Below are positions 9,588 through 17,705 of a stretch of DNA of 64,000 bases, in pieces. The notes under the pieces were generated by a model that ran no database searches, was not told where the DNA came from, and saw only the letters and a program-made list of their open reading frames with translations. The stretch is from Bacillus spongiae. GTDB lineage: Bacteria; Bacillota; Bacilli; Bacillales; Bacillaceae_K. Location of the stretch: contig NZ_JBBAXC010000002.1 in assembly GCF_037120725.1 (NCBI RefSeq), positions 124,001-188,000 on the forward strand, written 5' to 3'. The translations under genes were made by a program, and so were the position numbers. The stretch's first letter is position 1. Every line of letters begins with the position of its first letter.

Positions 9588-10901
9588 TTGTCATTTCAAT
9601 TTAAATTACCCGACATCGGTGAAGGTATACACGAAGGTGAAATCGTTAAATGGTTTGTTAAACCTGGCGATAAAGTAGCAGAGGATGACGTGCTTTGTGA
9701 AGTACAAAACGATAAAGCAGTTGTTGAAATTCCTTCACCAGTAGCAGGTACAGTAGAAGAAGTACTAGTAGATGAAGGTGAAGTTGCAGTTGTTGGTGAT
9801 GTATTAATCAAATTCGATGCACCTGGATATGAAGACTTAAAGTTTAAAGGTGACCATGAAGGTGATGAAGCGCCAGAAGAAAAAGTGGAAGAAGCTGCTC
9901 AGGATTCTGGACAAAAAGTAGAAGCGACTCCAACAGAAGCAACTCCTGAAGTTGATCCATCCCGCCGTGTTATTGCGATGCCATCTGTACGTAAGTATGC
10001 GCGTGATAAAGGAGTTACAATTCAGCAAGTCGTTGGTACAGGGAAAAATGGTCGTATTTTAAAATCAGATATAGATGCATTCTTACAAGGTGGAGCAACG
10101 CCAGTAGCTGAAGCTTCAGAAGAAGTAATTGTTGAAGAAGTAGCTGTTGAAACTGCAGCTCCTGAAAAACAAGCGAAAGTGGAAATTCCTGAAACTGAGT
10201 TCCCTGAAACTCGTGAAAAAATGAGCGGAATTAGAAAAGCAATTGCGAAAGCGATGGTTAACTCTAAACAGACTGCTCCACATGTTACGTTAATGGATGA
10301 AGTTGATGTAACGGAACTATGGGCTCACCGTAAGAAATTTAAAGAAATTGCTGCGGAAAAAGGAGTTAAACTAACGTTCTTGCCTTATGTTGTAAAAGCT
10401 TTAACTAGTGCTTTACGTGAGTACCCTGTATTAAATACTTCTATTGACGACGCGGCAGGCGAAATTGTTCAGAAGCACTACTTCAATATTGGAATTGCAG
10501 CAGACACAGATAAAGGTCTTCTTGTTCCTGTAGTGAAGAATGCTGATCGAAAATCAATGTTCTCTATTTCTGACGAAATAAATGAACTAGCAACAAAAGC
10601 ACGTGACGGCCGTTTAGCTCCGGCAGAAATGAAAGGTGCATCTTGTACCATCACAAACATTGGTTCTGCGGGTGGACAATGGTTTACACCAGTTATTAAC
10701 CATCCAGAAGTAGCGATTCTAGGAATTGGCCGAATTGCACAAAAACCTGTAGTCAAAAATGGTGAAATTGTAGCGGCACCTGTGTTAGCATTATCATTGA
10801 GCTTTGACCACCGTATTATTGATGGTGCTACAGCTCAAAATGCGCTTAATCACATTAAGCGTTTACTGAACGATCCAGAACTATTATTAATGGAGGCGTA
10901 A
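9588..10901 (+). CDS. pdhC: Dihydrolipoyl acetyltransferase (E2)
   Basis: Core of the pyruvate dehydrogenase complex; its swinging lipoyl arm carries the acetyl group from E1 to CoA. The 437-residue protein has one lipoyl domain (residues 1-80, Lys in QNDKAVVE), an Ala/Glu-rich linker, a peripheral-subunit binding domain (about 128-165, [12 protein letters not shown]), a second acidic linker, and the catalytic domain ending with [10 protein letters not shown] (His and Asp of the active site, about 404). The start is TTG, 8 bp after AGGAGGG. A single lipoyl domain is usual for Bacillus E2. Confidence 0.97.
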   Translation: MSFQFKLPDIGEGIHEGEIVKWFVKPGDKVAEDDVLCEVQNDKAVVEIPSPVAGTVEEVLVDEGEVAVVGDVLIKFDAPGYEDLKFKGDHEGDEAPEEKVEEAAQDSGQKVEATPTEATPEVDPSRRVIAMPSVRKYARDKGVTIQQVVGTGKNGRILKSDIDAFLQGGATPVAEASEEVIVEEVAVETAAPEKQAKVEIPETEFPETREKMSGIRKAIAKAMVNSKQTAPHVTLMDEVDVTELWAHRKKFKEIAAEKGVKLTFLPYVVKALTSALREYPVLNTSIDDAAGEIVQKHYFNIGIAADTDKGLLVPVVKNADRKSMFSISDEINELATKARDGRLAPAEMKGASCTITNIGSAGGQWFTPVINHPEVAILGIGRIAQKPVVKNGEIVAAPVLALSLSFDHRIIDGATAQNALNHIKRLLNDPELLLMEA

Positions 10902-10905
10902 TGCT

Positions 10906-12315
10906 ATGGTAGTAGGAGATTTTCCAATTGAAACAGATACTCTTGTCGTGGGATCAGGTCCTGGTGGATATGTAGCGGCTATTCGTGCGGCACAACTTGG
11001 ACAAAAAGTAACGATTGTTGAGAAGGGTAGTATAGGCGGGGTTTGCTTAAATATCGGTTGTATTCCTTCTAAAGCACTTATTTCAGCCGGTCACCGCTAT
11101 GAAACAGCTCAACATTCTGATGATATGGGAATTACAGCTGAAAACGTAAAGGTTGACTTTTCTAAAGTGCAGAAATGGAAAGCTAGTGTAGTTAATAAAC
11201 TTACTGGCGGTGTAGAGACTTTATTAAAGGGTAATAAAGTAGACATCGTAAGAGGAGAAGCTTACTTCGTTGATGCAAATACAGTTCGTGTAATGGATGA
11301 TAATTCAGCACAGACGTATAAATTTAAGAATGCGATTATTGCGACGGGATCACGTCCAATTGAAATTCCAACGTTTAAATATTCTAAGCGTGTTCTAGAT
11401 TCAACAGGAGCGATTAACTTAGGTGAAATTCCAAAAAACCTCGTGGTCATTGGCGGAGGATATATTGGGACAGAACTAGGTACAGCGTATGCAAACTTTG
11501 GAACAGGTGTTACGATTTTAGAGGGATCTGATGAAATTCTTGGCGGATTTGAAAAGCAGATGTCTTCTATTGTAAAGCGTAAATTAAAGAAAAAAGGCGT
11601 TGACATCGTAACAAAAGCGATGGCAAAAGGTGTTCAAGAAAGTGAAGACGGTGTTGTTGTAACTTATGAAGCAAACGGTGAAACAAAAACTGTTGAAGCT
11701 GACTATGTGTTAGTTACAGTGGGACGTCGTGCGAACACTGATGAGCTAGGATTAGAGCAAGCTGGTGTAGAACTAACGGACAGAGGAATTGTGAAAATCG
11801 ATAAGCAATGTCGCACAAATGTTTCAAACATTTATGCAATTGGTGATATTGTTGAAGGTCCTCCTTTAGCACATAAAGCTTCTTACGAAGGAAAAATTGC
11901 AGCTGAAGCGATTGCAGGAGAAAAATCAGAAATTGATTATCACGGAATTCCTGCTGTTGTGTTCTCTGATCCAGAACTAGCTTCTGTTGGTTATACTGAA
12001 AAAGAAGCAAAAGATGAAGGAATTGAAGTAGTAGCAGCGAAATTCCCATTTGGTGTTAATGGACGTGCACTAGCTTTAAACAATACTGATGGTTTTGTGA
12101 AACTAGTTACACGTAAAGAGGATGGCTTGCTAATCGGTGCTCAAATCGCAGGTGCTAGCGCTTCTGATATGATTGCTGAGTTAGGCCTTGCTATTGAAGC
12201 TGGTATGACAGCAGAAGATATAGCGATGACGATTCATGCTCACCCAACATTGGGAGAAATTGCTATGGAAGCTGCTGAAGTAGCGATGGGTACTCCAATT
12301 CACATCATGAAGTAA
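10906..12315 (+). CDS. pdhD: Dihydrolipoamide dehydrogenase (E3)
   Basis: Reoxidises dihydrolipoyl E2 with FAD and NAD+; E3 is usually shared with 2-oxoglutarate dehydrogenase. The 469-residue protein shows the FAD-binding [10 protein letters not shown] near 17, the redox disulfide in [14 protein letters not shown] near 44-54, the NAD-binding [10 protein letters not shown] near 186, YAIGDI near 311 and the dimer-interface HAHPTLGE near 446 that carries the catalytic His-Glu pair. It starts 5 bp after pdhC and is followed by a strong terminator. Confidence 0.97.
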   Translation: MVVGDFPIETDTLVVGSGPGGYVAAIRAAQLGQKVTIVEKGSIGGVCLNIGCIPSKALISAGHRYETAQHSDDMGITAENVKVDFSKVQKWKASVVNKLTGGVETLLKGNKVDIVRGEAYFVDANTVRVMDDNSAQTYKFKNAIIATGSRPIEIPTFKYSKRVLDSTGAINLGEIPKNLVVIGGGYIGTELGTAYANFGTGVTILEGSDEILGGFEKQMSSIVKRKLKKKGVDIVTKAMAKGVQESEDGVVVTYEANGETKTVEADYVLVTVGRRANTDELGLEQAGVELTDRGIVKIDKQCRTNVSNIYAIGDIVEGPPLAHKASYEGKIAAEAIAGEKSEIDYHGIPAVVFSDPELASVGYTEKEAKDEGIEVVAAKFPFGVNGRALALNNTDGFVKLVTRKEDGLLIGAQIAGASASDMIAELGLAIEAGMTAEDIAMTIHAHPTLGEIAMEAAEVAMGTPIHIMK

Positions 12316-12343
12316 GTTAAGATTGTATAAAGTAAAATATTTT

Positions 12344-12386
12344 AGGATAGGGAAGTAGAGGTAAAAGCTGCTTCCCTATCCTTTTT
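12344..12386 (+). terminator. Terminator of the pdh operon
   Basis: AGGATAGGGAAG pairs perfectly with CTTCCCTATCCT, and TTTTT follows. From here to 12704 I find no gene or signal I can name; a 20-codon frame at 12485 has no ribosome site. This gap marks the left edge of the accessory block. Confidence 0.9.
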
Positions 12387-12704
12387 GTTTACGAGCAATA
12401 AAGACATTCGAAAGATTATATTAGTTTGAAATAAAGTTTTAATCGTTAATAAAAGATATGACTTTATATTCTTAGGACATACAAATGAAGGGTTTCTTAG
12501 CACTTGAAGAAGATATGAAACTTAGCAACAACACGGTTATTCAATAAATTTAAAAGATGCCTTATGACTTATATCTCTGCAATAAAACGGTTCAGCCCCT
12601 ACTTGTAGATACATGTGTGAGGCTGGTTGGGATAGGTGTTGAGGTTTTGAAAGAAATAGCATGTATGCCTCCCTTAGAATAATATCCATTATCTATATTC
12701 AATA

Positions 12705-12735
12705 AAAAACCCATTTTGTTTCAAAATGGGTTTTT
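12705..12735. terminator. Bidirectional terminator after the siderophore-binding gene
   Basis: AAAAACCCATTTTG pairs with CAAAATGGGTTTTT around TTT. It has A-runs before and T-runs after, so it can work on both strands; its main user is the minus-strand gene ending at 12762. Confidence 0.85.
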
Positions 12736-12761
12736 AAAATTAAGTACGTACAAGCTATCCG

Positions 12762-13742
12762 CTACTCTGCAAAGATTGTTTTAATGTCTTCTAACATCGT
12801 GTTAGCGGCGATAACTCCACCGGCAGTGTTCCAAATCGTATCATTTACTTTATATACATTTCCACTTTGTACTGCATTTAAGTTTTTCCATAATGGGTCA
12901 TTTATCCATTCTTCTTCGACAGCTGCAGCATCAGTATAGGTGAAATAAAAAATAGCATCTGCATCCATTTCAGGAATTAATTCCTTCCCGACTTCAACAG
13001 CAAAGTTCCCCATTTTATTATCCTCTGTAAAGAGCTTTTCTTGATGAGCGGCACGTTTAAATCCGAGTTGCTCGAAGATTACACCTGAAAATGAATCCGT
13101 GTAGTAAATTCGCGTCGGGCGAGAGCTAAAACGAACAACTGAGATTTCTTTGTTTACGTTATCTCCTAGACTTTCCTTCACATCTAACACATGCTGGTCA
13201 AAATTATTCATAACTTCTTGACCTTTTTCTTCTAAATTAACGGCCTTGGCATATAAATCAAAGTTCACTTTCCAATCGCCTGATAGATCTTCTGAAAAAA
13301 TAGTTGGTGCTATTTTTTCTAACTTATCGTAAATCGCTTCTTGACGGATTTTATTTCCTATAATTAAATCTGGTTTTAATTCAATGATTCTCTCAATATT
13401 TACTTCTGTTTCATTTCCGACAACTTCTACGCCATCCATATCACCTTTAATATGATCGTACCAAGGGTCACCTTCCCAAGATTGTACGGCTCCTATTGGT
13501 TTCACATCTAAAGCAAGCAGTGCCTCTGTACTCTCGTTTGTTAAAACAACAATCTTCTTAGGTGTCTCTTTTATTTCAGTGGAACCCATAGCATGTGTAA
13601 CCATGTAACTAGTATTCTTTTCATCCCCTTTATCACCCTCAACTTTCGTCGCATCTTCTGTCGCTTCACTACATGCAGCTAATAGTAGAAGAGTTAGGAT
13701 GCCTAGTACTGACAATGTAAAAGATAATTTCTTTTTAAACAT
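12762..13742 (-). CDS. Iron-siderophore ABC transporter, substrate-binding lipoprotein
   Basis: Captures a ferric siderophore outside the membrane and passes it to the FecCD-type permease encoded divergently. The 326-residue protein has a lipoprotein signal ending in LAAC, then a type III periplasmic-binding fold (TroA/FepB group): KKIVVLTNESTEALL near 62, PDLIIGNKIRQE near 129, and TIWNTAGGVIAAN near the end. The GAVQSWEGDPWYDHIK stretch resembles B. subtilis YfiY, which binds citrate-hydroxamate siderophores; this is a recollection, not an alignment. Fur boxes in the divergent gap predict iron repression. Given the petrobactin genes 4 kb away, petrobactin is a possible ligand, but that is inference. 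Confidence 0.9.
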   Translation of the reverse strand: MFKKKLSFTLSVLGILTLLLLAACSEATEDATKVEGDKGDEKNTSYMVTHAMGSTEIKETPKKIVVLTNESTEALLALDVKPIGAVQSWEGDPWYDHIKGDMDGVEVVGNETEVNIERIIELKPDLIIGNKIRQEAIYDKLEKIAPTIFSEDLSGDWKVNFDLYAKAVNLEEKGQEVMNNFDQHVLDVKESLGDNVNKEISVVRFSSRPTRIYYTDSFSGVIFEQLGFKRAAHQEKLFTEDNKMGNFAVEVGKELIPEMDADAIFYFTYTDAAAVEEEWINDPLWKNLNAVQSGNVYKVNDTIWNTAGGVIAANTMLEDIKTIFAE

Positions 13743-13773
13743 AATGAACCTCCTAAATATTTTTAAATGCTAA

Positions 13774-13788
13774 TAATAATCATTCTCA
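13774..13788. promoter_or_regulatory. Fur box (importer, binding-protein side)
   Basis: TAATAATCATTCTCA matches the 7-1-7 Fur consensus TGATAATNATTATCA at 12 of its 14 defined positions. It lies 32 bp upstream of the minus-strand binding-protein start. Confidence 0.55.
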
Positions 13789-13845
13789 ATTAAACTAGCA
13801 CGACATTATACTAAAACATTAGTAAGTAGACTGTCAACAACTAAT

Positions 13846-13866
13846 TGAAAGTGATTATCATTTTCA
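13846..13866. promoter_or_regulatory. Overlapping Fur boxes (permease side)
   Basis: Two overlapping 7-1-7 motifs, TGAAAGTGATTATCA (13846-13860) and TGATTATCATTTTCA (13852-13866), each have two mismatches to the consensus. The 6-bp offset is the arrangement bound by two Fur dimers. They abut the -35 of the permease promoter. Confidence 0.65.
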
Positions 13867-13895
13867 TTGACGACATTGTTAATATCTCCTAGACT
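13867..13895 (+). promoter_or_regulatory. Predicted promoter of the siderophore permease operon
   Basis: TTGACG (13867-13872), 17 bp, TAGACT (13890-13895), directly after the Fur boxes; bound Fur would block RNA polymerase. Confidence 0.55.
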
Positions 13896-13926
13896 AGTAG
13901 TTATAAAACACTAGAAGGGAGAACAA

Positions 13927-14925
13927 ATGGGTTTATCAAATCAATTATTAAAACTATTATCTTTAATGACAGCACTATCCCTATTAATTCTGTTTATCTT
14001 ATTGAGTTTGCTTTTAGGCTATGCTGATACGACTGTTCAAACAGCTTATGAAGCATTTACTCAATTTGATGGATCGAATGAACATCTTATTATAAAAAAC
14101 GTTCGATTACCTAGAGCCTTAATAGCAGCAGCGGTAGGTTCATCGCTTGCTATCGCAGGGGTTCTCATGCAAACATTAACCAAAAATCCTTTGGCAGAAT
14201 CGGGTATATTAGGGATAAACGCTGGTGCTGGGTTTGCAGTAGTTATAACTATTACATTTATTGAAAGCGCTCAGCTTCTTCCATTCGCTGCTTTTATTGG
14301 TGCAGGTATTGCCGCAATCGCTGTATATTTCACTGGTTCAGCTGGACTTCATGGTTTAACCCCCATGAAATTAACCCTTGCTGGTGCTGCATTTGCTGCG
14401 TTATTTTCATCCTTTACTCAAGCCTTATTGGTCACAAATGAAAGTGCGCTTGATGAGGCTCTTTTTTGGTTAGCTGGGTCAGTCCAAGGGAGAGACTTAT
14501 CCATTTTAGTAACACTTTTCCCTTATTTAGTAACCGGCTGGATTATCGCTCTATTCATCTCTGCAAAAATGAATGTACTAGCGATGGGGGATGACGTTGC
14601 GAAAGGACTAGGAATTCAATTAGGTCTAGTAAAATTGACTGTGGCTCTAGTAGTAGTATTACTTGCTGGAGGATCTGTTGCCATAGCCGGTCCAATCGGA
14701 TTTATTGGAATTGTTATACCTCATATTGCCAGACATATAATAGGCACAGACCATCGCTGGCTAATTCCGTTTTCAGGGTTGCTAGGGGGCATTCTTCTTT
14801 TGGCAGCTGATATTGGTGCAAGGTTTATCATCATGCCTCAAGAGGTTCCAGTTGGAGTCATGACTGCTTTTATTGGAACACCATTCTTTATTTATATAGC
14901 AAGAAGGGGGTTTAATAGCCAGTGA
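13927..14925 (+). CDS. Siderophore ABC transporter permease 1 (FecCD family)
   Basis: One half of the membrane channel for a ferric siderophore. The 332-residue protein has about nine or ten hydrophobic segments and FecCD signatures: LPRALIAAAVGSSLAIAGVLMQ near 60, PLAESGILGINAGAGF near 91, and GPIGFIGIVIPHIARH near 258 (coupling helix to the ATPase). Size fits YfiZ-type permeases. It overlaps the next permease by 4 bp, so the two are translationally coupled. Start ATG 13927 has GAAGGGAG 5-6 bp upstream. Fur boxes lie in its promoter. Confidence 0.93.
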   Translation: MGLSNQLLKLLSLMTALSLLILFILLSLLLGYADTTVQTAYEAFTQFDGSNEHLIIKNVRLPRALIAAAVGSSLAIAGVLMQTLTKNPLAESGILGINAGAGFAVVITITFIESAQLLPFAAFIGAGIAAIAVYFTGSAGLHGLTPMKLTLAGAAFAALFSSFTQALLVTNESALDEALFWLAGSVQGRDLSILVTLFPYLVTGWIIALFISAKMNVLAMGDDVAKGLGIQLGLVKLTVALVVVLLAGGSVAIAGPIGFIGIVIPHIARHIIGTDHRWLIPFSGLLGGILLLAADIGARFIIMPQEVPVGVMTAFIGTPFFIYIARRGFNSQ

Positions 14926-15977
14926 AAAAATATTATAGTTTCCGTCTATTTGCTGGTAAAGTCTCCTTTTTAATTGATAAAAAAGCAACGCGCACGATTC
15001 TTTTTTTAATGGGTTTGACAGCAATGGTCTTTATTATTAGTACGGGTTTAGGTGATTTTGCAATTAATCCTTTTACCACCATAAGCATGTTCTTTGGAGG
15101 TGGTACGGACATGGAACAGCTCGTTGTATTTCAATTCCGTCTGCCAAGGATTATCGTTTCTTTATTAGCTGGAATGTCATTGGCTGTAGCTGGAGGGTTA
15201 CTACAAGGAATCATCCGAAATCCGTTGGCGTCACCAGATATTATTGGATTGACGGCTGGTGCTGGGACAGCGGTTATGGCATTTTTATGGATTTTTAGTA
15301 ATAACAATCATTCTTTGTATGTAAGTATACAGTGGCTACCCATAGCTGCTTTTATTGGGGCTACAATTGTCGCTTTGGTTGTTTATTTATTATCATGGAG
15401 AAATGGCGTAACCCCTATTCGCCTTGTATTAATAGGGATTGGACTATCAGCCTTAATGCAAGCAGCAACGACAATGTTTATGATTTTAGGTCCAATTTAT
15501 CAAGCTAGCCAGGCGAATATTTGGATGATAGGAAGTGTAAATAATGCATCCTGGGAAAACGTGTGGTTTTTACTCCCATCGACGACAATCTTACTCGTGA
15601 TTGCCTTTATTTCTTCTCGAAATGTAAATGTGCAAGAGCTAGGTGAAGATGTAGCAACAGGAGTTGGCAGTTATGTTCAAAAGCATCGTTTTATGCTGTT
15701 ATTTATCAGTACTGCACTAGTAGGAGGTGCAGTTGCATTCGCAGGAGGAATAGGGTTTGTTGGACTCATGGCACCTCATATGGCAAGAAGATTAGTAGGT
15801 TCTTCTTTTGGTGCATTATTACCGACTTCCGCTTTTATAGGAGCTCTTTTAGTTATGCTAGCTGATTTAGTTGGAAGAACCTTATTTTTACCAATCATTA
15901 TTCCAGCAGGGGTTTTTACAGCGGGGATAGGTGCTCCCTATTATATATATCTATTAATTAAAACAAAAAATGGATGA
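14922..15977 (+). CDS. Siderophore ABC transporter permease 2 (FecCD family)
   Basis: Second permease half, 351 residues, also with about nine hydrophobic segments. Family marks are FRLPRIIVSLLAGMSLAVAGG near 68, PLASPDIIGLTAGAGT near 103, and GGIGFVGLMAPHMARR near 277. It starts with GTG inside the stop of the first permease (GTGA overlap). The size fits YfhA-type permeases, the usual partner of YfiZ. The ATPase gene follows 27 bp later, so permease 1, permease 2 and ATPase form one operon, divergent from the binding protein. Confidence 0.93.
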   Translation: MKKYYSFRLFAGKVSFLIDKKATRTILFLMGLTAMVFIISTGLGDFAINPFTTISMFFGGGTDMEQLVVFQFRLPRIIVSLLAGMSLAVAGGLLQGIIRNPLASPDIIGLTAGAGTAVMAFLWIFSNNNHSLYVSIQWLPIAAFIGATIVALVVYLLSWRNGVTPIRLVLIGIGLSALMQAATTMFMILGPIYQASQANIWMIGSVNNASWENVWFLLPSTTILLVIAFISSRNVNVQELGEDVATGVGSYVQKHRFMLLFISTALVGGAVAFAGGIGFVGLMAPHMARRLVGSSFGALLPTSAFIGALLVMLADLVGRTLFLPIIIPAGVFTAGIGAPYYIYLLIKTKNG

Positions 15978-16004
15978 AACACTGCCGTCGATGGAGGGAA
16001 CGGA

Positions 16005-16802
16005 ATGGAAGAAATTATTCGAACGAATGCTTTAACATTGTCATATAGTGATTCGACTATTATTAAAGAGCTGGACTTAGTGATTCCAGCAGGGGAAATT
16101 ACAGTTCTAATTGGCGGGAATGGTTGCGGGAAATCAACATTGTTACGTGCATTAGCTCGTTTATTGCCTCCCGAAAATGGTTCAATTCTTTTGAATGGGG
16201 ATGATCTTTCTCGTCTTCCCACTAAAGATGTAGCAAAAAAATTAGCCATTTTACCTCAATCACCTATCACACCAGAAGGACTATCTGTTATACAGCTCGT
16301 AAAACAAGGGAGGTATCCGTATCAAAATTGGTTAAAGCAATGGTCGAAGGAGGATGAAGAGGCGGTAGTAAATGCATTAACAGCGACGGGACTACTTGCA
16401 CTAAAAGATAGGCCTATTGATCAGCTATCCGGTGGACAAAGACAAAGAGTGTGGATTGCCATGTGTCTAGCCCAAAATACAAATATCGTTTTACTAGACG
16501 AACCGACTACTTATTTAGATTTGACTCATCAAATAGAAATACTGGATTTACTATATGAATTGAATGAAAAAGAGAAAAGAACGATCGTAATGGTTTTACA
16601 TGATCTAAATTTAGCATGTCGTTATGCACATAATTTAATAGCCATTAAGGACCAAAAAGTAGTGGCCCAAGGGGAACCAGAAAAAGTGATAAATTCCAAG
16701 CTTGTCAAAGAAGTGTTTGATTTAAATTGTGAAGTCACGCTAGATCCGTTATTTGGAACCCCCCTATGTATTCCATACGGAAAAGGGAGGAAGATTGTGT
16801 AG
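16005..16802 (+). CDS. Siderophore ABC transporter ATP-binding protein
   Basis: Powers uptake through the two permeases. The 265-residue protein has Walker A GGNGCGKST near 32-40, the Q-loop LPQSP near 80, signature LSGGQRQR near 140, Walker B NIVLLDEPT near 160 and the H-loop VLHDLN near 195. It resembles YusV/FhuC-type ATPases, which in B. subtilis serve several siderophore permeases in trans, so this one may also serve other importers. GGAGGG lies before ATG 16005. A weak hairpin (16888-16917) follows 86 bp after its stop. Confidence 0.94.
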   Translation: MEEIIRTNALTLSYSDSTIIKELDLVIPAGEITVLIGGNGCGKSTLLRALARLLPPENGSILLNGDDLSRLPTKDVAKKLAILPQSPITPEGLSVIQLVKQGRYPYQNWLKQWSKEDEEAVVNALTATGLLALKDRPIDQLSGGQRQRVWIAMCLAQNTNIVLLDEPTTYLDLTHQIEILDLLYELNEKEKRTIVMVLHDLNLACRYAHNLIAIKDQKVVAQGEPEKVINSKLVKEVFDLNCEVTLDPLFGTPLCIPYGKGRKIV

Positions 16803-16887
16803 AGCGATAAAGAAATGAAAAGGAATATATTAAAAGCAGAGATAAATTATTCACTCCATCAAGGTAATTTAAAGAATGGGGAATGTA

Positions 16888-16917
16888 GGGGTCAATCTGA
16901 TTTGTTGGATTGACCCT
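16888..16917 (+). terminator. Hairpin after the importer operon (weak terminator)
   Basis: GGGTCAATC pairs with GATTGACCC (9 bp plus a G-U pair, 10-nt loop), followed only by TATTATTATGG, so termination may be partial. That would allow read-through toward the petrobactin operon. Confidence 0.45.
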
Positions 16918-16972
16918 ATTATTATGGATAAAGCTTAGTCGCTCATAAATGTGCTACAAGGAGGATGGAAGC

Positions 16973-17014
16973 ATGGAAGAAGTTTATGCTTTACTAAACC
17001 AGCACCTTTCGTAA
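16973..17014 (+). CDS. Possible 13-codon minicistron
   Basis: ATG follows AAGGAGG at an ideal 8 bp, but the frame closes after 13 residues (starting MEEVYALLN). It may be the front end of a decayed gene, or a leader peptide ahead of the Fur-controlled operon. I recognise no family. Confidence 0.25.
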   Translation: MEEVYALLNQHLS

Positions 17015-17049
17015 GTAACTAAAAAATTTATATTTTACAGGTCTTTAAA

Positions 17050-17175
17050 ATGAAACTAGGTCATGATCTTTTTGAGGTGAAAGTCTTTATTCCTTCTAGA
17101 ATTGGAAGTATATCGAATCTTAATCTGATTCCTTCTGCCGCACCAACACTTCAACTTCCTAATCCTGCTTTCTAA
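17050..17175 (+). pseudogene. Possible gene remnant, 41 codons, upstream of hmoA
   Basis: An ATG-initiated frame encodes 41 residues that look protein-like (contains FIPSRIGSI and LQLPNPAF) but has no good ribosome site and matches nothing I know. Together with the minicistron at 16973 it suggests a decayed coding region between the importer and the petrobactin operon. A chance frame is also possible. Confidence 0.2.
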
Positions 17176-17240
17176 GTCTCTTCAATTCAATGAATGATGG
17201 GCATAAAAAAAAATTTTTTATGGAAAAGATTATTTTTATA

Positions 17241-17284
17241 TTGAAAATGATAATCATTATCAATTATAATGATAATCGTTATCA
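17241..17284 (+). promoter_or_regulatory. Fur-controlled promoter of hmoA-asbABCDEF
   Basis: TTGAAA (17241-17246), 18 bp, TATAAT (17265-17270). A perfect 7-1-7 Fur box, TGATAATCATTATCA (17248-17262), fills the spacer, and a second with one mismatch, TGATAATCGTTATCA (17270-17284), starts at the -10 and covers the start site. Binding at both would fully occlude the promoter, so tight iron repression is expected. Confidence 0.85.
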
Positions 17285-17326
17285 ATTAAACTGAAGCACC
17301 AAATCATATAATGAATGGAGAAAGGA

Positions 17327-17644
17327 ATGAGCTCATTGTTTGTTCAAATGAAATATATTTATGTAACTGAAGGCCATGCTCATAATATGAAAAATCGATT
17401 TGCAGGGGAGGGTGTAATTGAGAAACAACCAGGTTTTATAGACTTGAGTGTGTTAAAAAAAAGTAGTCGTAAAGGGCAAGAGGAAGTAATTGTCATGATT
17501 CGATGGGAATCAGAGAGGGATTGGAAGGCTTGGGAAACGAGTGATATTCATCTTGCAGGGCATCGTGCCAATCGAGGCAAACCTTCCCCTTCTTACATAA
17601 TTGATAGTCGCCAAGAAGTCTATCAAGTGCTTGCGCAAAAATAA
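17327..17644 (+). CDS. Heme-degrading monooxygenase, HmoA-like
   Basis: Antibiotic-biosynthesis-monooxygenase-fold protein of the IsdG/HmoA group, predicted to open heme and free its iron. From ATG 17327 it has 105 residues and keeps the HmoA pattern: a VEKQ/IEKQPGF segment near 27, VIVMIRWESERDWKAWE near 60, and HLAGHRANRGKP near 78 with candidate heme-ligand histidines. An ATG four codons upstream is in frame, but GGAG at 17317 is spaced for 17327. It is the first gene after the Fur promoter and 61 bp before asbA, so it is probably co-transcribed with petrobactin synthesis. Heme activity is inferred from family only. Confidence 0.8.
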   Translation: MSSLFVQMKYIYVTEGHAHNMKNRFAGEGVIEKQPGFIDLSVLKKSSRKGQEEVIVMIRWESERDWKAWETSDIHLAGHRANRGKPSPSYIIDSRQEVYQVLAQK

Positions 17645-17705
17645 TTACTACTATACCTTCAATTTTGCATTATTAGTCCATAGGGCATAGTGAAAGGATG
17701 GAATC

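Noticed and set aside
11262-12049. Long minus-strand open frames inside pdhD
   Set aside because: They are antisense shadows of a highly expressed gene with strong codon bias and lack start signals.
12316-12761. Left boundary of the accessory block as an integration site
   Set aside because: I looked for direct repeats shared with the right side near 27.9-28.1 kb, for tRNA genes and for integrase genes, and found none.
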